From Natroniella sp046097105 (GTDB lineage: Bacteria > Bacillota > Halanaerobiia > Halobacteroidales > Halobacteroidaceae): DNA of 64,000 bases. The notes below the pieces were generated by a model. The model did no database searches and had not been told where the DNA came from. It worked only from the letters and a program-made list of their open reading frames with translations. A program made the position numbers and the translations under genes. Where the stretch lies: the NCBI RefSeq assembly GCF_046097105.1, contig NZ_CP175562.1, forward strand, positions 2,232,001 to 2,296,000. Reading direction: 5' to 3'. Below are positions 1-7,623 of this stretch, one piece after another (the first letter of the stretch is position 1; each line of letters begins with the position of its first letter).

Positions 1-532
1 CAATAATCCCGATATGGGGATACTTATGCATTGCCTTTAGTTTAAAATTAAAAGGAATCCCTTCTTGTTCAATCACCTGATCATCTTTCAATAAAGGAGC
101 AATCCCTTTTAAGTTATCATCCATTCCAGAAGCCATCTCTTCTGTTCCTTTAATTACTCCTAAAACCAACCCTTCTTTAGGCTCCTCTTTAACCAATAAG
201 TCCTTGACCTCATCAAAACTAGGTACATCTACATCGGCCCCAGTCTGAATCGGATAAGGCGCCTCTTCTAACAATCTCACTTTAGCAATATTTATCTCAT
301 CCTCTGCTAAATTATAGCCTATACTCTTTAAAGATTCAATCACTCCTTGATCAACAAAGCTTTTATCCATTGATAATGGGATATAGCGATTATAAGATTG
401 AGTTTCAATTACCTCCCCTAATGGATAATTCAATTCAGCATCAATTATCTTTAACATCTCATTAATCCTAAATTTTCGTTCTTGTGAAGCAACATAGACC
501 TGCTGTTGAGTTGTCAAACCTACTATCTGCAT
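1..532 (-). CDS. herA: HerA-like DNA translocase ATPase, N-terminal part (cut by window edge)
   Basis: This minus-strand reading frame starts with ATG at 532-530 behind a GGGGGGTGATT Shine-Dalgarno and runs open to the window edge, giving about 177 residues. The visible part looks like the N-terminal barrel region of HerA-type (DUF87) ATPases. It ends in HKYPHIGII, the hydrophobic strand that leads into the Walker A loop, which lies outside the window. It starts 12 bases after the nurA stop, and NurA nuclease and HerA translocase form a DNA-end-resection complex in archaea and many bacteria. The pairing supports the call; the ATPase core itself is not visible here. Confidence 0.72.
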   Translation of the reverse strand, partial: MQIVGLTTQQQVYVASQERKFRINEMLKIIDAELNYPLGEVIETQSYNRYIPLSMDKSFVDQGVIESLKSIGYNLAEDEINIAKVRLLEEAPYPIQTGADVDVPSFDEVKDLLVKEEPKEGLVLGVIKGTEEMASGMDDNLKGIAPLLKDDQVIEQEGIPFNFKLKAMHKYPHIGII

Positions 533-544
533 CTAATCACCCCC

Positions 545-1579
545 CTAATAAATTCGGTCTAAAGATTTAGCATGAAACAATTTCTGCTTTAATCTAGGAT
601 CTAAATAATTATCGATCAACAATTCCATCATCTTATCAGTAATTCTTACCTCATCATCAACAATATCTAACCAGATCGGAATTCCTCTCCCACTTGCCGG
701 GGTTAGAGATTGAACCAAAGCAGCAACTAAATCCAGTTCCTCTTGTTGTTCCTTTAAGATATCAAGCCCAATCACCCCTGGATCACGAGTTGTCCTTAAA
801 AAGGCCGAAGTCAACGTCTTCTCTTTAAAACTATCAACCTTCTCTAATTTTATCATCTCTTCCATCTCTAGTAAACCAAATAATAATTCTCGATCATACA
901 TCTCTATCATCTTGGCAGGTAGATCATCTGCTAAGTTTTTACTCAAATCATTCGTTCCAATCTCCTCTATAACTCCTACTAAAAAAACATTCTTTTTTAA
1001 GGCCAACTCCACTAACCCTCTCCATTCCTCTTCAGCTTGCATCTGATATCTGATCAATGAACCATCCATCATGATCAATTTAGGATTCCACTTTAAGATA
1101 CTCTCTTTAGCTACTAAGATCTCTAAAGCAGCTAATAGAGAGCTTTTAATCTTACCTGCTGCCTCCTGAGGATAAACCACAGCCTCTTCATCCTCACGAG
1201 CCAAATTATCCTTATAAATCTTTTTAAGAATCTTATCCCGATCCTCATCAATTAGAGGACTAAAAGCTTCATGCTTGATAACCCCCTCCTTTTTCCTATC
1301 TGTACTCTTAGCTAAAGCCTGTAATAAAGTAATATAATGAGGATAATTTTTACCCAATGTGTTGATCGAACCATCTACCCCTACGACATCTTGCCCAGCT
1401 AACCACTCTTTAATCTCTGTGTCGCCCATTTTAGTTACAGTTACAAACCGACCTATCTCTTGACTAATTAAACCTCTTAATTGTTCTTTATCTAAGTTTG
1501 CTTGATTTTGATACTTAGCTTTCAACTTCTGATTACAATCCTTCAATAATGATTTTAAACCAGGTGTTATCTCCAACAT
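545..1579 (-). CDS. nurA: NurA-domain 5'-3' nuclease
   Basis: The 344-residue protein carries the two aspartate motifs of the NurA fold: GVDGS with Asp69 near the N-terminus and MMDGS with Asp172 in the middle. A conserved C-terminal block contains DPGVIGLD and PIWLDIVDDEVR. Family members are Mn-dependent DNA nucleases that work with the HerA translocase in double-strand-break end processing, and a herA-like gene follows 12 bases downstream. The ATG has a GGTTGGTGAT ribosome-binding stretch upstream. The neighbour upstream is divergent abrB, so the nurA promoter should lie in 1580-1735. The family assignment is firm; the biochemical role is inferred from the family. Confidence 0.85.
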   Translation of the reverse strand: MLEITPGLKSLLKDCNQKLKAKYQNQANLDKEQLRGLISQEIGRFVTVTKMGDTEIKEWLAGQDVVGVDGSINTLGKNYPHYITLLQALAKSTDRKKEGVIKHEAFSPLIDEDRDKILKKIYKDNLAREDEEAVVYPQEAAGKIKSSLLAALEILVAKESILKWNPKLIMMDGSLIRYQMQAEEEWRGLVELALKKNVFLVGVIEEIGTNDLSKNLADDLPAKMIEMYDRELLFGLLEMEEMIKLEKVDSFKEKTLTSAFLRTTRDPGVIGLDILKEQQEELDLVAALVQSLTPASGRGIPIWLDIVDDEVRITDKMMELLIDNYLDPRLKQKLFHAKSLDRIY

Positions 1580-1693
1580 TCTATCACCAACCTTTATTTT
1601 TTCTTCAAGACTAACGGGCTATTCCCTTCTTTTGTAAAAAAAAAACTTTATTGACTTTTAGAATAAATTTTAGTATAAATTGTTTTGGGTGTT

Positions 1694-1701
1694 TTGTCGA
1701 A
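1694..1701 (+). promoter_or_regulatory. Spo0A box (0A box), upstream copy
   Basis: The octamer TTGTCGAA matches the 0A-box consensus (core TGNCGAA) bound by phosphorylated Spo0A. It lies 35 bases upstream of the abrB -35 hexamer, between nurA and abrB. A second identical octamer lies downstream of the -10. Binding is inferred from the match only. Confidence 0.55.
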
Positions 1702-1735
1702 AAAAGATTTATTAACTGAAATTTTATTGAAACCA

Positions 1736-1764
1736 TTGACTTATATTGAAAAATATGTTATTAT
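1736..1764 (+). promoter_or_regulatory. sigma-A promoter of abrB
   Basis: TTGACT at 1736-1741 and TATTAT at 1759-1764 are separated by exactly 17 bases. The start would fall near 1771, about 47 bases before the abrB ATG. An 0A box sits immediately after the -10, where bound Spo0A~P would block transcription, as in Bacillus abrB. Confidence 0.75.
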
Positions 1765-1775
1765 TTATCTAGACA

Positions 1776-1783
1776 TTGTCGAA
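1776..1783 (+). promoter_or_regulatory. Spo0A box (0A box) downstream of the abrB -10
   Basis: A second perfect TTGTCGAA octamer starts 12 bases after the -10 hexamer and lies at the predicted start of the transcript. This is the arrangement expected for direct repression of abrB by Spo0A~P at the onset of sporulation. The site is seen; the regulation is inferred. Confidence 0.65.
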
Positions 1784-1817
1784 TAACCGAGTAAAAAGAA
1801 ATTAAGGAGGAATTTAG

Positions 1818-2063
1818 ATGAAATCAACAGGAATTGTAAGAAAGGTAGACGAATTAGGACGAGTTGTAATTCCAATTGAGTTAAGAAGGACTTTAAATAT
1901 TGAAAATAAAGATGCTTTAGAAATTTATGTAGATCAAGAAAAAATCATCTTTAAAAAATATGAACCTGCTTGTATCTTCTGTAATAATGCAGATGATATC
2001 ACTAACTTCAAAGGAAAAAATATCTGCCCTGAATGCTTAGAAGAAATGTCACGTTCAGCTTAA
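1818..2063 (+). CDS. abrB: AbrB-family transition-state regulator
   Basis: The 81-residue protein opens with MKSTGIVRKVDELGRVVIP, the swapped-hairpin DNA-binding domain of AbrB/SpoVT proteins. A C-terminal half follows with CIFC and CPEC cysteine pairs, typical of clostridial and halanaerobial AbrB. These proteins bind AT-rich promoters and hold post-exponential and sporulation genes silent during growth. The ATG at 1818 follows an AAGGAGG site. As in Bacillus subtilis, it sits tail-to-tail with the rsmI (yabC) end of the tmk operon. The promoter and two Spo0A boxes upstream suggest control by Spo0A~P. AbrB and SpoVT are hard to separate from sequence; position favours AbrB. Confidence 0.9.
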   Translation: MKSTGIVRKVDELGRVVIPIELRRTLNIENKDALEIYVDQEKIIFKKYEPACIFCNNADDITNFKGKNICPECLEEMSRSA

Positions 2064-2080
2064 ATTTTAAATAACATATA

Positions 2081-2124
2081 TAAGTAATAGAGGGCATTGA
2101 TGATCAATGCACCTCTATTACTTA
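2081..2124. terminator. bidirectional terminator between abrB and rsmI
   Basis: A 13-bp arm (2081-2093 with 2112-2124) plus a 7-bp arm (2094-2100 with 2104-2110) form one long hairpin with a three-base loop and a single bulged A. It overlaps the rsmI stop codon and lies between two convergent genes. Flanking sequence is A/T-rich on both sides, so it can serve both strands. Confidence 0.7.
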
Positions 2125-2972
2125 TCAACTTTAATCTTAATTCCAATCTGATAAACCTCACTTTTAGGCAAGTCACGCTCTTGAGCGACCTTCTTAATTG
2201 CTTCCTTCTTAGTTAATCCTTCTTCCATTCTTTGCTTAAGGTGTTCTAAAATAGAAAGACCTTTCCAATTAGGCCCTTCTAACTCTTGTTGTTTACCTTG
2301 TTTACCCTCTAAAACAAAGGTTATCTCTCCTTGTGGAGCTTTTCTTTGAAACTTTTCTAATACTTCGCTGACCAAACCATCAACCTTCTCCTCAAACTTT
2401 TTAGTCAGCTCTCTACAAACTACTATCTCTCTATCTCCTAAAATTTCTAATATATCCTTTAAGGTAGCTACTAGACGATGTGGAGCTTCATAACAGACTA
2501 TCGTTCTCTCTTCAGCCTTTAATTGCTCCAAATAACCCTTTCGCTCTTTATTTTTGCGTGGTAAAAAGCCCTCAAAGACAAATCTATCAGTTGCTAAACC
2601 AGAAACAACTAAACTGCTTGTCACAGCCGTTGGCCCGGGAATAGGAATTACATTTATACTTTGTTTACGCAATAGTTTAATTAGTTCATACCCTGGATCA
2701 GAAATACCTGGCATTCCTGCATCAGAGACTAGAGCTATATTAAAACCCTCCTCTATCTTACTCAGTAACTGTTTACTCTTGCTGAGTGCATTATGTTCAT
2801 GGTAACTGGTTAATTTAGTCTTGATTTGATAGTGATTTAATAATTTCTGAGTTCGCCGTGTATCTTCAGCAGCAATTAAATCAACTTCTTTCAAAATATC
2901 TAAAGCCCGCAGAGTAATATCACCTAAATTTCCAATTGGAGTCCCACAGACATATAAAGCCCCATCACTCAT
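2118..2972 (-). CDS. rsmI: 16S rRNA (cytidine-1402-2'-O)-methyltransferase RsmI
   Basis: The 284-residue protein is a full-length RsmI (YabC/YraL) with the tetrapyrrole-methylase-like fold. It has the substrate-pocket motif GTPIGN at residues 10-15, AEDTRRT near residue 35, and a glycine-rich SAM-binding stretch SDAGMPGISDPG. The enzyme adds the 2'-O-methyl group of m4Cm1402 in the decoding centre of the small subunit. Its ATG lies inside the end of the upstream yazA gene (8-base overlap), so the two are translationally coupled. It is the last gene of the tmk operon, and its stop overlaps a strong hairpin. Confidence 0.95.
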   Translation of the reverse strand: MSDGALYVCGTPIGNLGDITLRALDILKEVDLIAAEDTRRTQKLLNHYQIKTKLTSYHEHNALSKSKQLLSKIEEGFNIALVSDAGMPGISDPGYELIKLLRKQSINVIPIPGPTAVTSSLVVSGLATDRFVFEGFLPRKNKERKGYLEQLKAEERTIVCYEAPHRLVATLKDILEILGDREIVVCRELTKKFEEKVDGLVSEVLEKFQRKAPQGEITFVLEGKQGKQQELEGPNWKGLSILEHLKQRMEEGLTKKEAIKKVAQERDLPKSEVYQIGIKIKVDK

Positions 2973-3219
2973 CTAACTCCCCCTTAATCAACTTCAACTT
3001 CTGTTGCCGTGTCAACTGCTTAATCACGTATTCTCTCCTTTGAGCCTGACTACGCGTTGTATACTCTTCTGTATGACATAACCTAACTGGCCCTCTGCCT
3101 CGAGTATATTTGGCCCCTCTTCCTTGATTATGCTCCTTAATCCTTCTCTTTACATCTGTTGTATACCCTGTATACAATGTATCGTCACTACATTGTACAA
3201 TATAAACATAGTGTTCCAT
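2965..3219 (-). CDS. yazA: small GIY-YIG nuclease-domain protein (YazA/YhbQ-like)
   Basis: The 84-residue protein is a stand-alone GIY-YIG domain: VYIVQCSDDTLYTGYT carries the paired Y-I/Y-T-G motif, then the arginine in VKRRIKEHN and a basic helix. Small members of this family are encoded beside rsmI in many Firmicutes; their substrate is not settled. The gene overlaps rsmI by 8 bases and starts 8 bases after the trmN6 stop, so it belongs to the tmk operon. The glutamate expected near the domain end may lie in RREYVIKQL. Confidence 0.88.
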   Translation of the reverse strand: MEHYVYIVQCSDDTLYTGYTTDVKRRIKEHNQGRGAKYTRGRGPVRLCHTEEYTTRSQAQRREYVIKQLTRQQKLKLIKGELDE

Positions 3220-3227
3220 AAAATAAT

Positions 3228-3980
3228 TTATCCATTCCTCTCCGGATAATAAATTTCCTTTATTTGTTCAGTATACTCACCTTCATTATTATAAACAATA
3301 AACGGTGGTAAAACCTCAAGGCCAACTCCTCCACCTTTACTAGCTTCTAATAAAAACAAGTTAGCATTACTATCTTCTTGAGAATAAATTAGCCTTAAGC
3401 TTTTAGCTGCCAAATTATAGTCCGCTAATAATGCCAATAACTCAGCTAAACGCTGAGTTCGATATACATAAGCTACTTTTCCTCCATATTTAACTAACTG
3501 ACTACTTGCTTTGATCACATCTTCCAAATTACATTTTAACTCATGGCGAGCTATCGCTATACTATTTTCGGAATTTATTCTTCCGCTATCTTTTTTTAAA
3601 TATGGTGGATTACTTACAATGTAATCAAAGCTTTCTGTACCAAAATATTCTACCGCTTCTTTTAAATTAACTTCTCTAAATTTTAACCTATCTTCTAAAT
3701 TATTATAATTAGCACTACGTCTAGCCATATCAATCAATTTAGTTTGGATATCAATTCCATAAACCTGCTTAACTTTAAATTTAGCTTGAATTAAATGAGG
3801 GATAATCCCATTACCTGTCCCTAAATCTAGTACTAAGTCATTCTTTTTGGGATTAACAAAATTAGCAAGTAAAACTGCATCTAAAGAAAAACAAAAATAA
3901 TTATGATTTTGAATTAATCTTAAGTTATCAATTAATAGTTCATCTAATCGTTCATCTTCCTTAAGTTTAACATCTGTCAT
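3228..3980 (-). CDS. trmN6: tRNA1(Val) A37 N6-methyltransferase-like SAM enzyme
   Basis: The 250-residue class I methyltransferase has the SAM-binding motif VLDLGTGNGIIPHL (about residues 49-62) and the N6-adenine/N-type motif NPPYLKK (about residue 124). This matches the YabB/TrmN6 family, which methylates A37 of tRNA1(Val) in enterobacteria. The Firmicute orthologue has the same position between yabA and yazA. The ATG lies 5 bases after the yabA stop, and the AGGAGGTAG ribosome-binding site contains that stop codon. Substrate identity is assumed from the family. Confidence 0.85.
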   Translation of the reverse strand: MTDVKLKEDERLDELLIDNLRLIQNHNYFCFSLDAVLLANFVNPKKNDLVLDLGTGNGIIPHLIQAKFKVKQVYGIDIQTKLIDMARRSANYNNLEDRLKFREVNLKEAVEYFGTESFDYIVSNPPYLKKDSGRINSENSIAIARHELKCNLEDVIKASSQLVKYGGKVAYVYRTQRLAELLALLADYNLAAKSLRLIYSQEDSNANLFLLEASKGGGVGLEVLPPFIVYNNEGEYTEQIKEIYYPERNG

Positions 3981-3984
3981 TCTT

Positions 3985-4308
3985 TCATTCTACCTCCACT
4001 TCTTCATCATCCTCAAACAAACCCATACAAAACAAGCAATCTCCCTCTCTCGTTTCACCAAAGTTAAGATGACAGACATGGAATCCTTCCTTATAAAGTC
4101 GTACTAAGTTGTCCTGATTAGTATCAGCTGACTTCCCTTCTTCTTCCTCTTTTTCAAATAACAATCTCTTTAAATTTTCATTCTCTTCTTTCAGTGTTTC
4201 ATTCTCTTTATAAATATCATAGACTGTATTCTTGACTTTTTGAAAATCATTAACCAATACCTGCAACTGCTCTTGAAAATGTGCTAGTAAACTAATAATT
4301 TCTTTCAC
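3985..4308 (-). CDS. yabA: replication initiation control protein YabA
   Basis: About 107 residues: an N-terminal coiled-coil (roughly residues 5-55, heptad-rich and acidic) and a C-terminal zinc-binding tail with HVCHLNFG and CLFCMGLF, the layout of YabA. In Bacillus YabA binds DnaA and DnaN and damps initiation. I chose the GTG at 4308 because a GGGGGG site lies 6 bases upstream; the TTG two codons earlier abuts that site. It is in the tmk-holB operon, separated from ricT by about 70 bases of AT-rich DNA. Confidence 0.88.
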   Translation of the reverse strand: MKEIISLLAHFQEQLQVLVNDFQKVKNTVYDIYKENETLKEENENLKRLLFEKEEEEGKSADTNQDNLVRLYKEGFHVCHLNFGETREGDCLFCMGLFEDDEEVEVE

Positions 4309-4380
4309 TACCAACCCCCCAAACTAATTTTTATAATAAATATATATTTTTATTATAATTATATTCACCAATAATTAATA

Positions 4381-5199
4381 TTATTTCTTCTTTTTACAAT
4401 CTTTCAACTGAATATCAGCGGCGTCAACTTCAAATTCCTCATTATTCCCTAATTCTACTGTTACTGTCTCCTTAACAACATTTAAACCTTTAACTCTACC
4501 TTTTCCTATTTTAGTTTCAACTTTTTCTCCTATATTAGGCAAATTCTTTTTAGTCTTTAAATAATTTTTAGCTTCATATCTCAAACAACACATCAATCTA
4601 CCACAGACTCCTGATATTTTACTAGGGTTTAATGATAAATCTTGCTTTTTAGCCATTTTAATTGAAATTGGCTCAAAATTTCTTAAAAATGTTTTGCAAC
4701 ATAGCTGTCTACCGCAAGGCCCTAATCCTCCCAACATCTTGGCTTCATCTCTAACTCCAATCTGTCTTAACTCTATTCTTGTTCTAAAGATTGCTGCTAA
4801 ATCTTTAACTAGCTCTCTAAAATCAACTCTACCATCTGCTGTAAAATAAAATAGCAACTTCTTTTTATCAAGAGTATATTCAGCATCAATCAGTTTCATT
4901 GGCAAACCATGCTCTTCAATCTTTTTTAGACAGATATCAAAGGCTTCTTCTGCTTCTTTTTCATTTTCTTCTGCTTTTTGAATATCACTCAAAGTAGCTT
5001 TGCGTATAATTGATTTTAGAGGAGAATTTAATTTAGATTCATCTATCTCTTTGAAATCTGTAACAACCTCACCTAGTTCAATCCCCCTAACCGTCTTCAC
5101 AACTACTTGTTGACCAACATTTAGTTCACTCTGCTCGTCATTTTTAAAATAATAAATTTTACCAGCTTTTTTAAAGATTACTCCAACTGCTTCTGCCAT
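4381..5199 (-). CDS. ricT: PSP1-domain regulator RicT (YaaT)
   Basis: The 272-residue protein has the PSP1 C-terminal domain with the cysteine-rich signature GPCGRQLCCKTFL followed by CGRLMCCLRYE, four CxxC/CC-type ligands that hold an Fe-S cluster in the RicAFT (YmcA-YlbF-YaaT) complex. That complex affects RNase Y-dependent mRNA processing and, in Bacillus, sporulation and biofilm formation. The gene starts directly at the base after the holB stop and precedes yabA, the same order as in Bacillus. RicA and RicF partners are not in this window. Confidence 0.93.
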   Translation of the reverse strand: MAEAVGVIFKKAGKIYYFKNDEQSELNVGQQVVVKTVRGIELGEVVTDFKEIDESKLNSPLKSIIRKATLSDIQKAEENEKEAEEAFDICLKKIEEHGLPMKLIDAEYTLDKKKLLFYFTADGRVDFRELVKDLAAIFRTRIELRQIGVRDEAKMLGGLGPCGRQLCCKTFLRNFEPISIKMAKKQDLSLNPSKISGVCGRLMCCLRYEAKNYLKTKKNLPNIGEKVETKIGKGRVKGLNVVKETVTVELGNNEEFEVDAADIQLKDCKKKK

Positions 5200-6192
5200 C
5201 TATCTTTGCCTCCCTAACTTGCTTAATTTGAGCAACATCACTTCTAATGTCAATTGTAAGTTAACATTATACTTCTTAATTACATTATTTGTACTTTGAA
5301 CTATTCTTATTATTTCTTCTATCTCTTCTATACTATATCTTTCCGATTCTTTAATTAATTTATCTTGATAATCAGCATTAACCAAACTATCAACTTGATT
5401 TAATTTAACCAATAGTAAGTCGCGATACCATAATAAGAAAAGCTCTAGAGTCTGATTTATCTTATCTGAGTATTCTAATAACCTTTCTACACTCTCAAAA
5501 ACCACCACTTGCTCTGACTTCTTTAAAGTTAAAAGCAACTTTAAAATCTCTTCTCTCTTTGCTAGTCGCTCTTTATCTTCTACCAGTTGAATAGCATTTT
5601 CATAACGACCAGCCGCTAAAGAAGTAATTAATTGGCTTTTTTCTGCCGATAATTTATAATTAGAAATTAACTCTTGTTTAATTAACTCATCAGGTAATAT
5701 TCTAAACCTGATTAACTGGCACCTAGAAAGAATGGTTGGTAATATATTCTCTGTACTATCAAGCACCAAGATTATTATAGCATATCTAGGTGGTTCTTCT
5801 AAAATTTTTAATAAACTATTAGCTGCTTCTAAACTTAAAGAATCAGCTTGATAAATGAGATAAATTTTCCATTTGCTTTCATATGGTTTATATAAAATTT
5901 CTTTCTGTAATTGTCGAATTTGATCTATTTTAATATATTTATCATCTGGCTTAATCTCTATAATATCTGGATGATTTTGATTGTTAGCTTTACGACAAGA
6001 AATACATTGATCACAGGCGTCTGTACTTTTTTCCTGACAGTTAATTGCTTTAGCAAATTCAAAAGCAGCTATATCCTTACCAACTCCTTGTTCCCCTAAA
6101 AAAAGATAAGCATGACTTAATCTATTGCTTCCTAGTTGCTTTTTTAAAATTGTAATAGCTAAATTCTGCCCTATAACCTTATTAAAACCCAT
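5200..6192 (-). CDS. holB: DNA polymerase III delta' subunit
   Basis: The 330-residue AAA+ clamp-loader subunit keeps a P-loop (GEQGVGKD, residues 33-40) and a four-cysteine zinc module (CQEK...CDQCISC, about residues 52-67). It also has the SRC arginine-finger motif in ILSRCQ. Delta' works with delta and the dnaX product to open the sliding clamp. It starts behind an AAAGGAG site and ends flush with ricT. Neighbours tmk, yaaR and ricT match the Bacillus order, except that yaaQ/darA is missing between tmk and yaaR. Confidence 0.95.
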   Translation of the reverse strand: MGFNKVIGQNLAITILKKQLGSNRLSHAYLFLGEQGVGKDIAAFEFAKAINCQEKSTDACDQCISCRKANNQNHPDIIEIKPDDKYIKIDQIRQLQKEILYKPYESKWKIYLIYQADSLSLEAANSLLKILEEPPRYAIIILVLDSTENILPTILSRCQLIRFRILPDELIKQELISNYKLSAEKSQLITSLAAGRYENAIQLVEDKERLAKREEILKLLLTLKKSEQVVVFESVERLLEYSDKINQTLELFLLWYRDLLLVKLNQVDSLVNADYQDKLIKESERYSIEEIEEIIRIVQSTNNVIKKYNVNLQLTLEVMLLKLSKLGRQR

Positions 6193-6210
6193 CTTTGTTA
6201 CTCTCCTTTA

Positions 6211-6654
6211 CTATCTATAAAGATCTACTAATAAACCTCTCATTTCATCTAATTTATCTAAAATTTCTAATTGGGCTGACTGGTCATCAATAATCATCTC
6301 AGTTAATTCTTCTAAAGACTGATCAACTTTATTGACCAGATTATAAACTTTCCCTTGGATAGGGCTATAATCTTCCTTAACCTGATACATTTTACCTACA
6401 ACCTCTTCAACAAAACTACTGACCATCTTTTTATACTTTACAAACTCTTTAAATGTTCTATGCTTTGCTAATTTCTCTCCTTGTTGATCTATTAAATCTA
6501 ATAATTGATCAAGCCTAGCTTTAGTTTCTTCTCCATGAACTTGCTTCAACTCTTCTAAAAAGCTCTTCTTTACTGTGGTATTTTTTATCTTTTTATTCTC
6601 TTTGGTTGACAAAACTGTATTTAACTCATGTTTTAGTTTGTTCTGAATCTTCAT
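6211..6654 (-). CDS. yaaR: YaaR family protein (DUF327)
   Basis: A 147-residue, charged, largely helical protein with the DUF327 features: LDQLLDLIDQQGEKLAKHRTF-type helices followed by FVKYKKMVSSFVEEVV. No catalytic motif or membrane segment is visible, and the function of the family is unknown. It lies one base after the tmk stop and 18 bases before holB, the conserved tmk-yaaR-holB order. Family assignment is good; no function is claimed. Confidence 0.85.
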   Translation of the reverse strand: MKIQNKLKHELNTVLSTKENKKIKNTTVKKSFLEELKQVHGEETKARLDQLLDLIDQQGEKLAKHRTFKEFVKYKKMVSSFVEEVVGKMYQVKEDYSPIQGKVYNLVNKVDQSLEELTEMIIDDQSAQLEILDKLDEMRGLLVDLYR

Positions 6655-6655
6655 C

Positions 6656-7288
6656 TTATATCACCAGCTTGTTAAGTAAAGATTTAATTTGAACAAATAC
6701 TTCTTCCACAGAACAACCAGCATTAATAAGTTCAATCCTTGATTCAGAGTCAGCCAAGGTTAGGTAACCTTCTCTAACTAAATTATGAAAAGAAATTCTT
6801 TCTCCTTCTATCTTATCTCCTTTTAAATTAGATTGTGCCGTTGCCTTCTTGGCCCGCTTTAAAGAAAGAAGAGGATCGATGTCTAATAGCAAGGTCAAAT
6901 CAGGCTCTAAACTACTCGTAGCTATCATATTCAATCTCTTAATCAATTCAATATCAAAGCCACGTGCATAACCTTGATAAGCTACAGTAGCATCCATATA
7001 CCGATCACTGATCACAATCTTTCCTTCTTTTAAAGCTGGCTCAATTACTTCAGCTATATGTTGGGCCCTATCAGCACAATATAATAATAGTTCAGCCTTA
7101 GGCAATAATTGATCATACTCAGGCTTTAATAATAATTCCCGGATCTTTTTTCCAATCTTTGTATCACCAGGTTCATATGTTGTAAGAACTTGATAACCTA
7201 ACCCTGTTAAATATTCCTCAATCAGATCTATTTGCGTTGACTTTCCTGCTCCTTCTACACCTTCTAAAGTTATAAAGTATCCTCTCAT
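6656..7288 (-). CDS. tmk: thymidylate kinase
   Basis: The 210-residue enzyme has the P-loop GVEGAGKSTQ (residues 10-19), the DRYMDATVAYQG substrate-binding motif near residue 90 and the LID region after DIDPLLSLKRA. It phosphorylates dTMP to dTDP for DNA synthesis. It is the first gene of an eight-gene operon ending in rsmI. No clear promoter was found directly upstream. The 330-base gap before it contains the guaB terminator and an unusual structured segment, described separately. Confidence 0.97.
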   Translation of the reverse strand: MRGYFITLEGVEGAGKSTQIDLIEEYLTGLGYQVLTTYEPGDTKIGKKIRELLLKPEYDQLLPKAELLLYCADRAQHIAEVIEPALKEGKIVISDRYMDATVAYQGYARGFDIELIKRLNMIATSSLEPDLTLLLDIDPLLSLKRAKKATAQSNLKGDKIEGERISFHNLVREGYLTLADSESRIELINAGCSVEEVFVQIKSLLNKLVI

Positions 7289-7394
7289 CTTTTTCCTCCA
7301 ACTAATTCAGGCTATTCTTATTATTCTTGACAAAAAAACAAAATCCTCTATCTATATGCCTTTAAATCTTCATCTTAAACTTTATTGATATACA

Positions 7395-7560
7395 GTATCA
7401 GTAATCTGTGTCTGTGTCAGTGAAGATCAACCCCTTTAAACCCCTCAAGCATAGATTTTGAAGTTAGTTTTTTTACTGACACGGATCCTGCAAGTCTTGC
7501 AAATCAAGACTCCCTGTGAAAATCACAAAGACCGATCCATACAGGCCATATCTACAAACA
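7395..7560 (-). other. unexplained structured spacer upstream of tmk (possible ncRNA, leader or MITE)
   Basis: This part of the 7289-7620 gap has no gene. On the minus strand it contains nested complementary arms: about 7534-7540 with 7483-7489 enclose two hairpins (around 7511-7529, and 7493-7499 with 7505-7511). An 8-bp pair, ACTGACAC at 7475-7482 with GTGTCAGT at 7414-7421, closes a 53-base loop. The result resembles a multi-branched RNA or an interspersed element. A weak promoter-like pair (TTACAG, 17 bases, TAGATA) precedes it. No known riboswitch core was recognised. In one frame a short CxxC-containing peptide broken by TGA can be read. Confidence 0.35.
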
Positions 7561-7578
7561 CTATCACATAACTGTAAT

Positions 7579-7623
7579 TAATAAATAAAACAGCCCTCTG
7601 TTTGAGGGCCGTTTTATTTATTA
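7579..7623 (-). terminator. terminator of guaB
   Basis: GCCCTC at 7593-7598 pairs with GAGGGC at 7604-7609, extended by A/T-rich arms outside. On the minus strand the hairpin is followed by a T-rich run (TTTTATTTATT). It overlaps the guaB stop codon. Confidence 0.8.
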
